From: JACTUA01 sp964551875
GTDB taxonomy: Archaea > Halobacteriota > Methanomicrobia > Methanomicrobiales > JACTUA01
NCBI GenBank assembly: GCA_964551875.1
Contig: CAZKEV010000014.1
Coordinates: 1-42,529, forward strand
DNA length: 42,529 nt
Reading direction: 5' to 3'
Below the pieces are notes generated by a model. It ran no database searches, had not been told where the DNA came from, and saw only the letters and a list, made by a program, of their open reading frames with translations. Made by a program: the position numbers and the translations under genes. Shown in pieces: positions 1 through 7,689 of the stretch (within the stretch, counting starts at the first letter, position 1; each line of letters opens with the position of its first letter).

Positions 1-775
1 GCCCCTCGAAGTAGGGGGCGAGGAAGGTGAGGAAGTTGTAGTAGCCCTGGCCGCCGGCGAAGTTGGTCTGGGCCGACCCGAGAGCCTTCACCGCGTGGAG
101 GACCGCGACCTCGGCGCGCTTTGCAGGGCCTGCTACCGAGGCCTTGGTCCCGTTCCCGTCGGGCATCAGGCCGTAGTACAGGAAATAGCGGAGGTCCCAG
201 TCCTGGCAGAAGGGACGGGTCCCGAAGTACTCCAGGTCATGGATATGGAGGTCGCCACCGAGGTGGTAGTCGGAGAGGTGGGGGGGGAGCTGGAGGAGGT
301 ACTGCTCCTTGCTGATCTTGTCGGCCTTCTTCTTGTGGGAGGTCTCGGCGTTCTCCTGGAGGTTCGCGTTGTCATGGGCCTCAAACCCCCTTCCCACGTC
401 GATGAGGTGAGCATCGTAGACCGGTGTCCCCACCCGGGTGCAGACGTTCCGGTACTCGACAAGCCCCTGCTCGAGGAGCACGGTGTTTACGATCTCCCGG
501 ATGAGGGGGCCAGAGAGGGTCTGGAGGCCCAGTTTCAGGATCCTCTGTTCCACGAGGACAGCGATATCCCTCGCGATCTCCTCGGTGGCGCTCTCGTGGC
601 CGTAGAAGACTTCGATGAGCTTCGTCTCCTCGACGATCTGCCGGACGATCCTCTCCCTGTCCCACTCCACCATGTGGCCGTCTGTCGTGCGGACCCTGGG
701 GAGGGCAGGGACAAAGATCCCGTCGAGGGTTGCCTGCTTGGTCTGCCGGAGGGCCGGCTTCGGGATCCGGCTCAC
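1..775 (-). CDS. nrdD: Anaerobic ribonucleoside-triphosphate reductase NrdD, N-terminal part (cut by window edge)
   Basis: Class III ribonucleotide reductase makes deoxyribonucleotides without oxygen using a glycyl radical. About 258 residues are present, and the gene runs off the left edge, so the C-terminal glycyl radical domain is not visible. The N-terminal part has an ATP-cone-like region (VRTTDGHMVEWDRERIV, then a helical stretch), followed by the NrdD core with a HIHDLEYF motif and a segment around GSAQTNFAGGQGYYNF typical of archaeal NrdD. The start is the GTG at 775, which overlaps the stop of the upstream glutaredoxin by 4 bases (GTGA), so the two are probably translationally coupled. 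The activase gene nrdG is not in the window. Confidence 0.9.
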   Translation of the reverse strand, partial: MSRIPKPALRQTKQATLDGIFVPALPRVRTTDGHMVEWDRERIVRQIVEETKLIEVFYGHESATEEIARDIAVLVEQRILKLGLQTLSGPLIREIVNTVLLEQGLVEYRNVCTRVGTPVYDAHLIDVGRGFEAHDNANLQENAETSHKKKADKISKEQYLLQLPPHLSDYHLGGDLHIHDLEYFGTRPFCQDWDLRYFLYYGLMPDGNGTKASVAGPAKRAEVAVLHAVKALGSAQTNFAGGQGYYNFLTFLAPYFEG

Positions 776-1044
776 AGCTGCCCACCCGCGAGCCGTCCCA
801 CCGAGTCCTCCTTCACCTTCCCGGCAGAGAAGAGATCCGGGGTGGTGAGGAAGGTGTTCCCCTGCCGCAGGACAGGTGCCTCCATCGCAAAGACCCCGTT
901 CACCCGGAGCTCGGTCAGGGAAGCCGCGCTCGACATATCCTCCTCCCGGAACTGAATACCTTTTCTCTTCAGGAATTCCTTCAATAATTCGCAGTTGGGA
1001 CAGGTTTCCAGTGTATAAACGGTCAGGACGGACTTCTCCCCCAT
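772..1044 (-). CDS. Glutaredoxin/NrdH-like thiol-disulfide protein
   Basis: This 90-residue protein has a thioredoxin fold, with the redox motif CPNC near residues 15-18 after a VYTLETC strand. An acidic/hydrophobic C-terminal half contains the conserved-looking APVL segment, where glutaredoxins carry a cis-proline. It lies directly upstream of nrdD with a 4-base overlap, so it most likely supplies reducing equivalents to, or keeps reduced, the anaerobic reductase. The start is ATG at 1044, preceded by a purine-rich stretch with GGTGG. The divergent promoter region shared with the RNA ligase gene is under 60 bases. The exact electron donor cannot be told from sequence. Confidence 0.85.
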   Translation of the reverse strand: MGEKSVLTVYTLETCPNCELLKEFLKRKGIQFREEDMSSAASLTELRVNGVFAMEAPVLRQGNTFLTTPDLFSAGKVKEDSVGRLAGGQL

Positions 1045-1102
1045 GGATCCACCACTCCCCCCAATCGATTATCATTTGTAGCTGGATGCTAACATATTCT
1101 TG

Positions 1103-1645
1103 ATGGTCAGGACTTTTATTGCTATTGATCTCACCCCGGAGGTGAGGGAGCGGATGAGGGGTCCCCAGGGGATCCTGGCAGGCTGCCGGGCCCGCCTCAC
1201 CGTGGTGAAACCTGACGCCATCCATATCACCCTCAAGTTCCTCGGGGAGATTGACGAGAAGACCTGCGACAGGGTCAAAGAGGCCCTCTCCGCCATCCGT
1301 TTCGAGCCCTTCGAGATCTCCGTTGGCGGGGTGAAAGGGAACCCCCCTTCCTCCCCACGGGTCATCTGGTCGAACGTCAGGGACGCGGGGGGATGCGGGA
1401 GGCTCTTTGCCCTCGTGGAGGAGGCCCTTCTCCCCCTCGGCATCCCGAAGGAGAAGCGGGCATATACCCCCCATGCAACCCTCGCGCGGGTGAAGCGGTT
1501 CGATCCCTCCCTCCTTCCCCCCCTGAAGAGCTTCGGTTCCGAGGAGTTCGGGTCCTGCCCGGTCCGATGCATCAAGCTGAAGAAGAGCACCCTCACCCCC
1601 TCAGGGCCCGTCTACGAGGACATCATGGAGGTCAGGTGCGCGTGA
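1103..1645 (+). CDS. thpR: RNA 2',3'-cyclic phosphodiesterase / 2'-5' RNA ligase family
   Basis: This is a 180-residue member of the 2H phosphoesterase superfamily. Both catalytic HxTx signatures are visible: HITLKF near residue 42 and HATLARV near residue 126. Enzymes of this family hydrolyse 2',3'-cyclic phosphate RNA ends and can join 2'-5' RNA ends. I take ATG at 1103 (MVRTFIAIDL), not the TTG three bases earlier, because the family typically begins with R-x-F-I-A-I-D. The stop overlaps the GTG start of the CCA-adding enzyme by 4 bases. This thpR-cca coupling is common in archaea and suggests a shared role at tRNA ends. Confidence 0.92.
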   Translation: MVRTFIAIDLTPEVRERMRGPQGILAGCRARLTVVKPDAIHITLKFLGEIDEKTCDRVKEALSAIRFEPFEISVGGVKGNPPSSPRVIWSNVRDAGGCGRLFALVEEALLPLGIPKEKRAYTPHATLARVKRFDPSLLPPLKSFGSEEFGSCPVRCIKLKKSTLTPSGPVYEDIMEVRCA

Positions 1646-3021
1646 GGAGACGGGAGGAGGGGATCCGGGCCCGGGGGGAGGAGGAGGTACTTGCCAGGAT
1701 CCGGCCGAAGGAAGACGAGCGTAACCATACCTGGGTTGTTGCCACCGGGATCCTCTCGGCCATCGAGGAGGACGGGAGGGCGAAGGGGATGGTGGTCGGG
1801 TCGGTGGCCCGGGACACCTGGCTCTCGGGTGACCGGGACCTGGACATCTTCCTCCTCTTTCCTCCCCATCTCTCCCGGGAGGATCTCGAGATGACGGGGC
1901 TCGATCTCGCGAGGAAGATCGCCCGGCGGTTCACCGGTATCTTCCATGAGAAATACGCCGAGCACCCGTACGTGAACGCCACCATCGACGGCCTGGACGT
2001 TGACCTCGTCCCCTGCTACGAGGTTGCCTCGGCAGCCGCCATCCAGTCAGCCGTGGACCGCACCCCCTTCCACACCCGGTACATCTCCGACAAAATAGGA
2101 CCGCTTCGGGATGACGTGCTCCTTGCCAAGCAGTTTGCCAAGGCCTGCGGGGTCTATGGCTCGGACCAGATGACCGAGGGCTTCTCCGGTTACCTCTGCG
2201 AGCTCCTGGTCCTGCACTATACGGGATTCCCCCCCCTCGTCGAGGCTGCAGCAGGCTGGAAACCCGGGACCTGCATCGACCTCGAGGGGCATGCCTGCAA
2301 GGCCTTCGAGGAGCCGCTCCGGGTCATCGATCCGGTCGATCCTGCACGGAACGTTGCAGCTGCCCTTTCCTGCACCCGGATGTTCGAGTTCGTCGAGTAC
2401 TGCCGGGGGTACCTGGAAGAGCCCTCGATCGACTTCTTCTTCCCCCCTGAACAGGCCGGAATGGACCGGAAGGGCTTCGCCCTGGCCCTCGCCCGTCGGG
2501 GAACGAGCCTTTTTACGATCAGTTTCGCGACCCCGCCGCTGATCCCCGATATCGTCGTCCCCCAGCTCCGGCGGAGCCTTGCATCCCTACGGGGCCTCCT
2601 CAACAGGAACGGCTTCACCGTCCACCAGGACGACTGTGCCATGGGTGAGGACCGGTGTATCCTTGTCCTCGAGCTCCTTGTGGACCGCCTCCCCCCGGTC
2701 ACCAGGCACACGGGACCGCCGCTCTGGGACCGGGCGAATGCCGCGAAGTTCGCGGAGAAATACCAAAAGAACCCCCTCTCCGGCCCCTTCATCCGTGACG
2801 GGCGCTACATGGTGGACCTGGAGCGGAGCTTCCCGGACGCAAAGGCTCTCCTCCTTTCACCCGAGGTCCTCGCCGTCGGCCTGGGGAAGCACGTGAAGCA
2901 GTCCATGGAGAAGGGGTGGGAGGTGCACGAGGGCAGCGACTGCTGGCAGGAGGAGTTTGGGGTGTTTTTATCGCATTTCATCGAGCCGGCATCGCCACTC
3001 GCGAGGAGAAAGAGGAGTTAA
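1642..3021 (+). CDS. cca: CCA-adding tRNA nucleotidyltransferase, archaeal class I
   Basis: This 459-residue enzyme adds CCA to tRNA 3' ends. The nucleotidyltransferase signature GSVARDTWLSGDRDLDIFLLFP carries the G-S pair and the two metal-binding aspartates (DLD). A third carboxylate is probably in the VDLVPCY strand. The rest matches the archaeal central and tail domains in length and in features such as DVLLAKQFAKACGVYGS. The reading frame is open back to 1393, but that extension overlaps thpR in another frame and looks like noise. GTG at 1642 gives the usual family length and a coupled GTGA overlap with thpR. The gene ends 4 bases inside the convergent YwbE-like gene. The tRNA-Thr in this window does not encode CCA, so the enzyme would be needed. 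Confidence 0.93.
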   Translation: MRRREEGIRARGEEEVLARIRPKEDERNHTWVVATGILSAIEEDGRAKGMVVGSVARDTWLSGDRDLDIFLLFPPHLSREDLEMTGLDLARKIARRFTGIFHEKYAEHPYVNATIDGLDVDLVPCYEVASAAAIQSAVDRTPFHTRYISDKIGPLRDDVLLAKQFAKACGVYGSDQMTEGFSGYLCELLVLHYTGFPPLVEAAAGWKPGTCIDLEGHACKAFEEPLRVIDPVDPARNVAAALSCTRMFEFVEYCRGYLEEPSIDFFFPPEQAGMDRKGFALALARRGTSLFTISFATPPLIPDIVVPQLRRSLASLRGLLNRNGFTVHQDDCAMGEDRCILVLELLVDRLPPVTRHTGPPLWDRANAAKFAEKYQKNPLSGPFIRDGRYMVDLERSFPDAKALLLSPEVLAVGLGKHVKQSMEKGWEVHEGSDCWQEEFGVFLSHFIEPASPLARRKRS

Positions 3022-3248
3022 TCAGAAGAAAATTCCTCGGCATCCCCGACGACAGCGCCGACCCTCCCCACCTTCCCGTCCCTGAGCCTTACTTTGATCC
3101 CGTGAGGGTGGAAGGACGTATTCGTCAGGACCTCCCCGACGATCCCGCGGGTCTTCTTCCCATTCCCCTGGTCACGTTTCAGGGCGATATCAACCGTAGA
3201 GCCGGTTCTTACGGAAGAACGGTACCTTCCGTCGCGCTTCTCATCCAT
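3018..3248 (-). CDS. YwbE family protein (DUF2196)
   Basis: This is a short basic beta-rich protein of 76 residues. It carries the family hallmarks: GSTVDIALKRDQ, then KKTRGIVGEVLTN, then the very conserved HPHGIKVRLRDGKVGRVG. The function of the family is not established. I chose the ATG at 3248 because the family starts about 17 residues before the VDI strand. An alternative ATG at 3284 would add 12 residues. A TATA-like element (TTTTTATAGG on the minus strand, about 3370-3380) lies upstream. Its stop overlaps the cca stop by 4 bases in a convergent arrangement. Confidence 0.8.
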   Translation of the reverse strand: MDEKRDGRYRSSVRTGSTVDIALKRDQGNGKKTRGIVGEVLTNTSFHPHGIKVRLRDGKVGRVGAVVGDAEEFSSD

Positions 3249-3452
3249 GGAGGTATTCCCCCAGTATACGTCTCCGACATTCATAAGGGTATCAACAGGA
3301 AAAAGGGTGAATCTGAGCGCTCGCGGGGGCTTCGCCCCAGCCGCCCTGGCACCCCGGAATTACGATAACCCCTATAAAAATTCAGTGAAAATGTATTAGT
3401 CCCGCTACGTGGTACATATATAGTAGGTTTTTTGGTTAAAGTCGACACCCTG

Positions 3453-3893
3453 TTACCGGAGCCCCTCCAGGATCTCCCCCGCGTCCCTGACGAGCTTCGA
3501 GCATCTCGTGGAAAAGACCTTCTTCTCCCTCGCCTCTGCAAACTGCTTCGGGTCCGACAGGTCGTACCCGACTAGCTCGGTGCAGTTCACGGACCCGTTC
3601 CTTGCCGTGAACTCCTCGAGGAACTTCCGCGCCTTTGCATAGACCTTCTCCCTCGAAGTTGCATCGTGAATATCCTCCGGCCTCTGGGAGAGCCCGATGA
3701 CCATGAGAGCCCCAGAGACCGCCCCGCAGATCTCCCCGGTCTTCGCGACCCCTGCCCCGAAGGCGGACGCGATCTTCACCGCGGTCTCAGGGTCAAACCC
3801 GAGATCCTTCCCGTACACCGAGAAGATGGCCTGGGAGCAGGAGAGGCCCTTTCTGAATGCGACCACCGCTTCGTCAGCCCGGTTTGCAGTCAT
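3453..3893 (-). CDS. C_GCAxxG_C_C family redox-type protein
   Basis: This 146-residue protein matches the Cys-GCAxxG-Cys-Cys family. It has a lone Cys in GLSCSQAIF, the family core in the variant form CGAVSGALMVIG, then Cys in SVNCTEL and a last Cys near STRCSKLV. The conserved cysteines suggest a redox or metal role, but no activity is proven for the family. The start ATG at 3893 has a strong ribosome binding site (GGAAGGAGG). It is followed downstream on the same strand by no close gene. About 170 bases with AT-rich tracts separate it from the YwbE-like gene. Confidence 0.85.
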   Translation of the reverse strand: MTANRADEAVVAFRKGLSCSQAIFSVYGKDLGFDPETAVKIASAFGAGVAKTGEICGAVSGALMVIGLSQRPEDIHDATSREKVYAKARKFLEEFTARNGSVNCTELVGYDLSDPKQFAEAREKKVFSTRCSKLVRDAGEILEGLR

Positions 3894-3935
3894 AGATCCT
3901 CCTTCCCAGTTCCGGCGGGAGAAACCACCGAGAGA

Positions 3936-4349
3936 TTATCTCTTCCAGATCTCGGGCTCCATCATGTTCGGCCCATGGTACTCGATCTCCCGGGCGGTGA
4001 ATACAAGGACCACGAAGTCGGGGTTATCCACCGATTTGAAATACTGTTCAAACATCGGGTTCCAGTACTTCTTCTTGGTTTTCACATCGTCGTGGACCTC
4101 CCCCCTGGCCTGGATCACGACGTACGGATCGGTGAATTCCTTCCCCGACCAGATCGAGATGGCTGCATTGGGGTTCTTCCGCAGTTGCTCCACTTTCCGC
4201 GTAGCTTTCATGGTCCCGCCGACGAAGGTCATGTCCTCAAACCCGTTGAGCACCATGAACCGAACAGCGGGCAGACCTCCGGCGACCGTGGCAACCGCAG
4301 CCACATGGGGACCTCCCACGACCTCCAGGATCTTCTCCTTGAGTGCCAT
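3936..4349 (-). CDS. Pyridoxamine 5'-phosphate oxidase family FMN split-barrel protein
   Basis: This 137-residue protein has the split-barrel layout of small flavin (FMN or F420) binding proteins: PHVAAVATVAGGLPAVRFM, then KVEQLRKNPNAAISIW, then YVVIQARGEVHDD. Members act as general flavin reductases or oxidoreductases, and the substrate here is unknown. I place the start at ATG 4349, not GTG 4358, because a clear TATA-like box (TTTTTTATACG on the minus strand, about 4367-4380) sits about 26 bases upstream. That placement makes the transcript leaderless. It lies between MsrB and the C_GCAxxG protein, which together look like a small redox cluster. Confidence 0.85.
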   Translation of the reverse strand: MALKEKILEVVGGPHVAAVATVAGGLPAVRFMVLNGFEDMTFVGGTMKATRKVEQLRKNPNAAISIWSGKEFTDPYVVIQARGEVHDDVKTKKKYWNPMFEQYFKSVDNPDFVVLVFTAREIEYHGPNMMEPEIWKR

Positions 4350-4404
4350 GCTGAGCACTCATAATGGTGATCGTATAAAAAATGATGGGTATCCGGAGAG
4401 AGGA

Positions 4405-4869
4405 TCATTCCCTCTTCACGAACGCGAGCGAGGCCGAGTTCATGCAGTAGCGCTGGTGGGTGGGAGGTGGCCCGTCGTCAAAGACATGCCCGAGGTGGGC
4501 CCCGCACCGTGCGCAGAGGACCTCGGTCCGGACCATGTCGAACGAGATGTCCTTCTTGAGCTCGACGTTGTGCTCGGAGACCGGTGCAGAGAATGAAGGC
4601 CAGCCGGTACCGGACTCGAACTTGGTGCCTGAAAGGAAGAGGTCGGTCCCGCAGCAGGCGCACTGGTAGATCCCGTGCTCCTTCCAGGCATGGTACTTCC
4701 CCGTGAAAGGGGGCTCGGTCCCGGCCTTCCTTGCGATCGCGTAGGTCCCGGAGGGGAGGATCTTCCTCCACTCCTCGTCGGTCTTCGCGACCCGGTCCAC
4801 GAGCTCCACTGTCCCTCCCGCTACCGAGAAGATGGGGATCTTCCCTGCATCACCACCTTTTCCGGCCAC
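4405..4869 (-). CDS. msrB: Peptide-methionine (R)-S-oxide reductase MsrB
   Basis: This 154-residue enzyme reduces the R form of methionine sulfoxide in proteins. The fold-defining zinc site is visible as two CxxC pairs (CACCGTD and CARCGAHLGHVFDD). The substrate-site motif GTGWPSF is present, and the catalytic cysteine sits in RYCMNSASL near the C-terminus. Length and order match the family. The start is GTG at 4869, preceded by GGGTGATG. An ATG start would have to lie well inside the conserved part. It probably protects against oxidative damage, fitting the neighbouring redox proteins. Confidence 0.95.
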   Translation of the reverse strand: MAGKGGDAGKIPIFSVAGGTVELVDRVAKTDEEWRKILPSGTYAIARKAGTEPPFTGKYHAWKEHGIYQCACCGTDLFLSGTKFESGTGWPSFSAPVSEHNVELKKDISFDMVRTEVLCARCGAHLGHVFDDGPPPTHQRYCMNSASLAFVKRE

Positions 4870-4990
4870 CAGGCATCACCCTGAAGAGTTGCTCCCCCAT
4901 CCCTTGTGGACTTTGCGGTCTATTGGAAGTTTATCCGGCCCAAAGAGGCTGTCAACCGGATCCCCTTGGGCGGTACCCCCCGGGGGCATC

Positions 4991-5004
4991 CCCAACATTT
5001 AAGA
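4991..5004 (+). promoter_or_regulatory. TATA-like promoter of the MBL-fold gene
   Basis: The sequence ACATTTAAGAG is centred about 27 bases before the ATG at 5028. This is the normal archaeal TATA-to-start distance, so the transcript would be leaderless or nearly so. No ribosome binding site is present before the ATG, in agreement with this. Confidence 0.6.
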
Positions 5005-5027
5005 GAGGGAAGACAACAGCAATCCCC

Positions 5028-5867
5028 ATGCACATGGTAACCCTTGTCGAGGATACAAAAGGCAGGGAAGACCTGAAGAATCGCTTCGGCCTCTCGCTTT
5101 ACATCGAGAGTGGCGGGAAGTCCATCCTCTTTGACACCGGGCAGGATGGCACTTTCCTCGAGAACGCCCGGACCCTGGGGGTGGACATGGCCGACCTGGA
5201 TGCTGCCATCCTCTCCCACGGGCATTATGACCATGGCGGTGGTCTCGGGGCATTCTTTGCCGCGAACAGGACCACGCCGCTCTATCTTCGAACCGGTGCA
5301 GACGGGCCCTTTTATGCGAGAGTGTTCTGGATGCACAAATATATCGGCCTCGATGGAGCGGTCCTGAACGAGAACAGGGAACGGCTGAGGTGGGTAGAGA
5401 AGGATACAGAGCTGGCCCCGGGGATCGATGCCCTCACGACCATGAAGAGAACGGAACCGCTTCCCAGGGGCAACCGCAGGCTATTCACAAAGACTGTTGG
5501 CGGGTTCGTACCCGATCCCTTCACCCATGAACTGGCCTGCGTTGTGAGGGAGAAGGACGGGATGGTAGTCCTCGCCGGTTGCGGCCATTCCGGTATCCTG
5601 AATATGGTGACGGCAGCAAAAGACCTGTTTCCGGAAACGCCGGTGAAAGCCGTTGTGGGCGGCTTCCACATGATCGACAACCCTCTCCTCAAGACCATGG
5701 GGGTAACACCGGAGGAGGTCCGGGAGGTTGCACGGAAACTCATGGCCCTTGGGTGCGAGCGAGTGATAACCGGGCATTGCACGGGCGATAAGGCGGTGGG
5801 GATTCTGAAGCAGGAACTCGGGGAGCGGCTGGAGGTCCTCAATACAGGCTACACGGTTGACCTGTGA
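5028..5867 (+). CDS. MBL-fold metallo-hydrolase, COG1237 type
   Basis: This 279-residue metallo-beta-lactamase fold protein has the metal motif SHGHYDHGGGL (HxHxDH), a later glycine/histidine segment AGCGHSGILN, a GGFHM strand and a C-terminal TGHCTGD. It resembles the archaeal proteins annotated as dihydropterin-ribofuranosylaminobenzene 5'-phosphate synthase-like, tied to methanopterin biosynthesis in Methanocaldococcus. That assignment is by family resemblance only. The frame is open upstream to 4731, but that extension has no protein character. The ATG at 5028 has a TATA box at the right distance. Confidence 0.85.
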   Translation: MHMVTLVEDTKGREDLKNRFGLSLYIESGGKSILFDTGQDGTFLENARTLGVDMADLDAAILSHGHYDHGGGLGAFFAANRTTPLYLRTGADGPFYARVFWMHKYIGLDGAVLNENRERLRWVEKDTELAPGIDALTTMKRTEPLPRGNRRLFTKTVGGFVPDPFTHELACVVREKDGMVVLAGCGHSGILNMVTAAKDLFPETPVKAVVGGFHMIDNPLLKTMGVTPEEVREVARKLMALGCERVITGHCTGDKAVGILKQELGERLEVLNTGYTVDL

Positions 5868-5922
5868 ATCGCTGTCCCTCACTCTGATTCCAAAAAAAAT
5901 TCGGAGGGTTTCCGTTGAGTGC

Positions 5923-6936
5923 CTACTTCCTCCGGCTCTTCTCCCTCGCGAGCTTCTCCACCGCCGCAATGTCGACCTTCGGCTCGGTCACGAGCCGCCC
6001 GGATCCAACCGCCCGGTCGACAAAGGACCTGCCAACCGCGGTGCGGATGAGGAGGGTTGTGTAGCCCTTTGGTGCCCCGACCGCCCCGGCCGAGATATCC
6101 GCGTCCACGGCTGCAAAATCGGTGCATGACCGGCACCCTGGCCGCACCGCCGCCTCCAGCTCCTTCAGCGGTATGGTGACCTGGTCCCGGCCCTCGACTG
6201 TCACCTCGAGCTTCCCTGAGACATTCAGCCGCTTCACCTGCCAGGGCTCGACCCCGTACTTCTCCCCGAGGATGCCCCCGACGAGGGCGCGGTAGTCGAA
6301 GGACTCGGTACAGAAGAGGCCGACGAGGAGCCGGATCGACCTGCCATAGGGCTTTGCCAGCTGGTGGTCGCTCCTCCTCATCCGCTGGACCGCCTGGACC
6401 GCGCAGGGGACCCCCACCACCGCTATCCGCCTGAGCTTCCTCCTCACCACCGCCTCCTTGAGGGACGCGAGGAGGGGAACCCACCAGGAGTACCGTGACC
6501 CTGCCTCATGGACGAGGGCCTCCGTTGAGGTGATGACCGCAGAGCGGGGCTCGAGGGTGAACCGATCCTCGGTTACCGTCACGACCCCGTCGAGGAGCCC
6601 TTCGTCGAGAGCGCTCGCGAGGATGGCCGTGACCGCGCCGCCGCTCTGCCGGCGGGGGACCTCGAAGGTCGCCCTCGCGGCCATCGCATCGGTGTACTCC
6701 CCGAGCATCTGCCGTGTCTCGCCCGAGGCACGCGGGCAGATCGCATAGCAGACGCCGCAGGGAACCCCGTCCTGATCCTCCTTGCAGGTCCCGGTCGAGA
6801 CCGGGCTGTCCGTCCCCCCGCCCGCTTCGAAGAAGAGCCCCTCGGCAGGGCAGACCGCGACGCAGGCACCGCAGCCGGAGCAGAGGCCGGCATCCCACAC
6901 CTCCTTCTTCAGGTCCCGGTAGGTCTTCTCGGTCAT
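5923..6936 (-). CDS. FrhB/FdhB-like F420-reacting subunit of glutamate synthase
   Basis: This 337-residue protein belongs to the coenzyme F420 hydrogenase/dehydrogenase beta subunit family. The N-terminus carries Fe-S motifs: CSGCGACVAVCP at about residues 19-30, and a second set CKEDQDGVPCGVCYAICP. The FrhB-type flavin/F420 domain follows, with VPCAVQAVQRM and GLFCTESFDY. It is the last gene of the glutamate synthase operon, 3 bases after the GXGXG subunit. The inference is that it feeds electrons from reduced F420 into the synthase, replacing the NADPH-dependent GltD. The alternative is a ferredoxin-linked role. Archaeal precedent for F420H2-linked enzymes using FrhB modules is well established. 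Confidence 0.85.
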   Translation of the reverse strand: MTEKTYRDLKKEVWDAGLCSGCGACVAVCPAEGLFFEAGGGTDSPVSTGTCKEDQDGVPCGVCYAICPRASGETRQMLGEYTDAMAARATFEVPRRQSGGAVTAILASALDEGLLDGVVTVTEDRFTLEPRSAVITSTEALVHEAGSRYSWWVPLLASLKEAVVRRKLRRIAVVGVPCAVQAVQRMRRSDHQLAKPYGRSIRLLVGLFCTESFDYRALVGGILGEKYGVEPWQVKRLNVSGKLEVTVEGRDQVTIPLKELEAAVRPGCRSCTDFAAVDADISAGAVGAPKGYTTLLIRTAVGRSFVDRAVGSGRLVTEPKVDIAAVEKLAREKSRRK

Positions 6937-6939
6937 AGC

Positions 6940-7689
6940 TCACTCCCATGTATACATGTTCGCGAACGGGCGGCTGCTCGCGGGCGAAATGCGGACATAG
7001 TCCTCGGAGAGGAGCGATCCCGCATCGCCACCGAAGAACCCTGTAAACTCCCTGAGATAGGGAGCGATCCGCTCCCGCTCGTCCTTGCTTATCGGTTTCT
7101 CGGTAGCGCCGACCCCCAGGAGGTAGGAAGGGACCTCCCCCCTGATGTAGATCTCCCCGCCGTGGATCCCGCTCCCGATCCCCCTCTCTTCAACCGCCGG
7201 CTTCCCGTCCAGACCGAGGACGATGATGAGCCCGCCGGCCATGTACTCGCCGAGGAAGGCACGGGAGCTCCCCCCGACAACGAGGATGGGCCTCTTCGTG
7301 TCGTACTCCTTCATGTGGATCCCGCCTCGGTAGCCAATGTCGTCCCGGACGAAGATCTTCCCGCCCCGCATGGAGTGGGCCACCGCATCCCCCGCCGATC
7401 CATGGATGATGATCATGCCGGCGTCCATGGTATTTCCGGGGGCGTGCTCGGCATTCCCGTGCAGGATGCAGGTGGGCCCGGACATGAACATGCCCAGGTC
7501 ACCCCCTGCGACCCCGCGGATCGTGATCGTCACCTCTCCCTTCAGGCCGTCGGCGATGAACCGCTGCCCGAGGACATTCTCGATCTCGATCTCCTTCTCC
7601 CCTGCAGCAACCGCGGCCCGGATGGCCTGGTTCAGTTGGGTGTACGGGAGGTTGGCCGCATCGATCCGGAGGTGTGGCGCCATCCTCAC
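6940..7689 (-). CDS. Glutamate synthase, GXGXG (alpha C-terminal) domain subunit
   Basis: This 249-residue protein corresponds to the C-terminal beta-helix domain of bacterial GltB. The turns of the helix are visible as repeated glycine motifs: RGVAGGDLGMFMSGP, MIIIHGSAGDAVAHSMRGG, GYRGGIHMKEY and GIGSGIHGGEIYIRG. In GltB this domain holds the domains apart and helps channel ammonia. The start overlaps the stop of the FMN-domain gene by 4 bases and it is followed after 3 bases by the F420-type subunit. The archaeal glutamate synthase thus comes in separate polypeptides. Confidence 0.92.
   Translation of the reverse strand: MRMAPHLRIDAANLPYTQLNQAIRAAVAAGEKEIEIENVLGQRFIADGLKGEVTITIRGVAGGDLGMFMSGPTCILHGNAEHAPGNTMDAGMIIIHGSAGDAVAHSMRGGKIFVRDDIGYRGGIHMKEYDTKRPILVVGGSSRAFLGEYMAGGLIIVLGLDGKPAVEERGIGSGIHGGEIYIRGEVPSYLLGVGATEKPISKDERERIAPYLREFTGFFGGDAGSLLSEDYVRISPASSRPFANMYTWE

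Noticed and set aside
1393..1641. N-terminal extension of the CCA-adding enzyme
   Set aside because: It overlaps thpR in another frame and has no conserved content; GTG 1642 gives the normal length.
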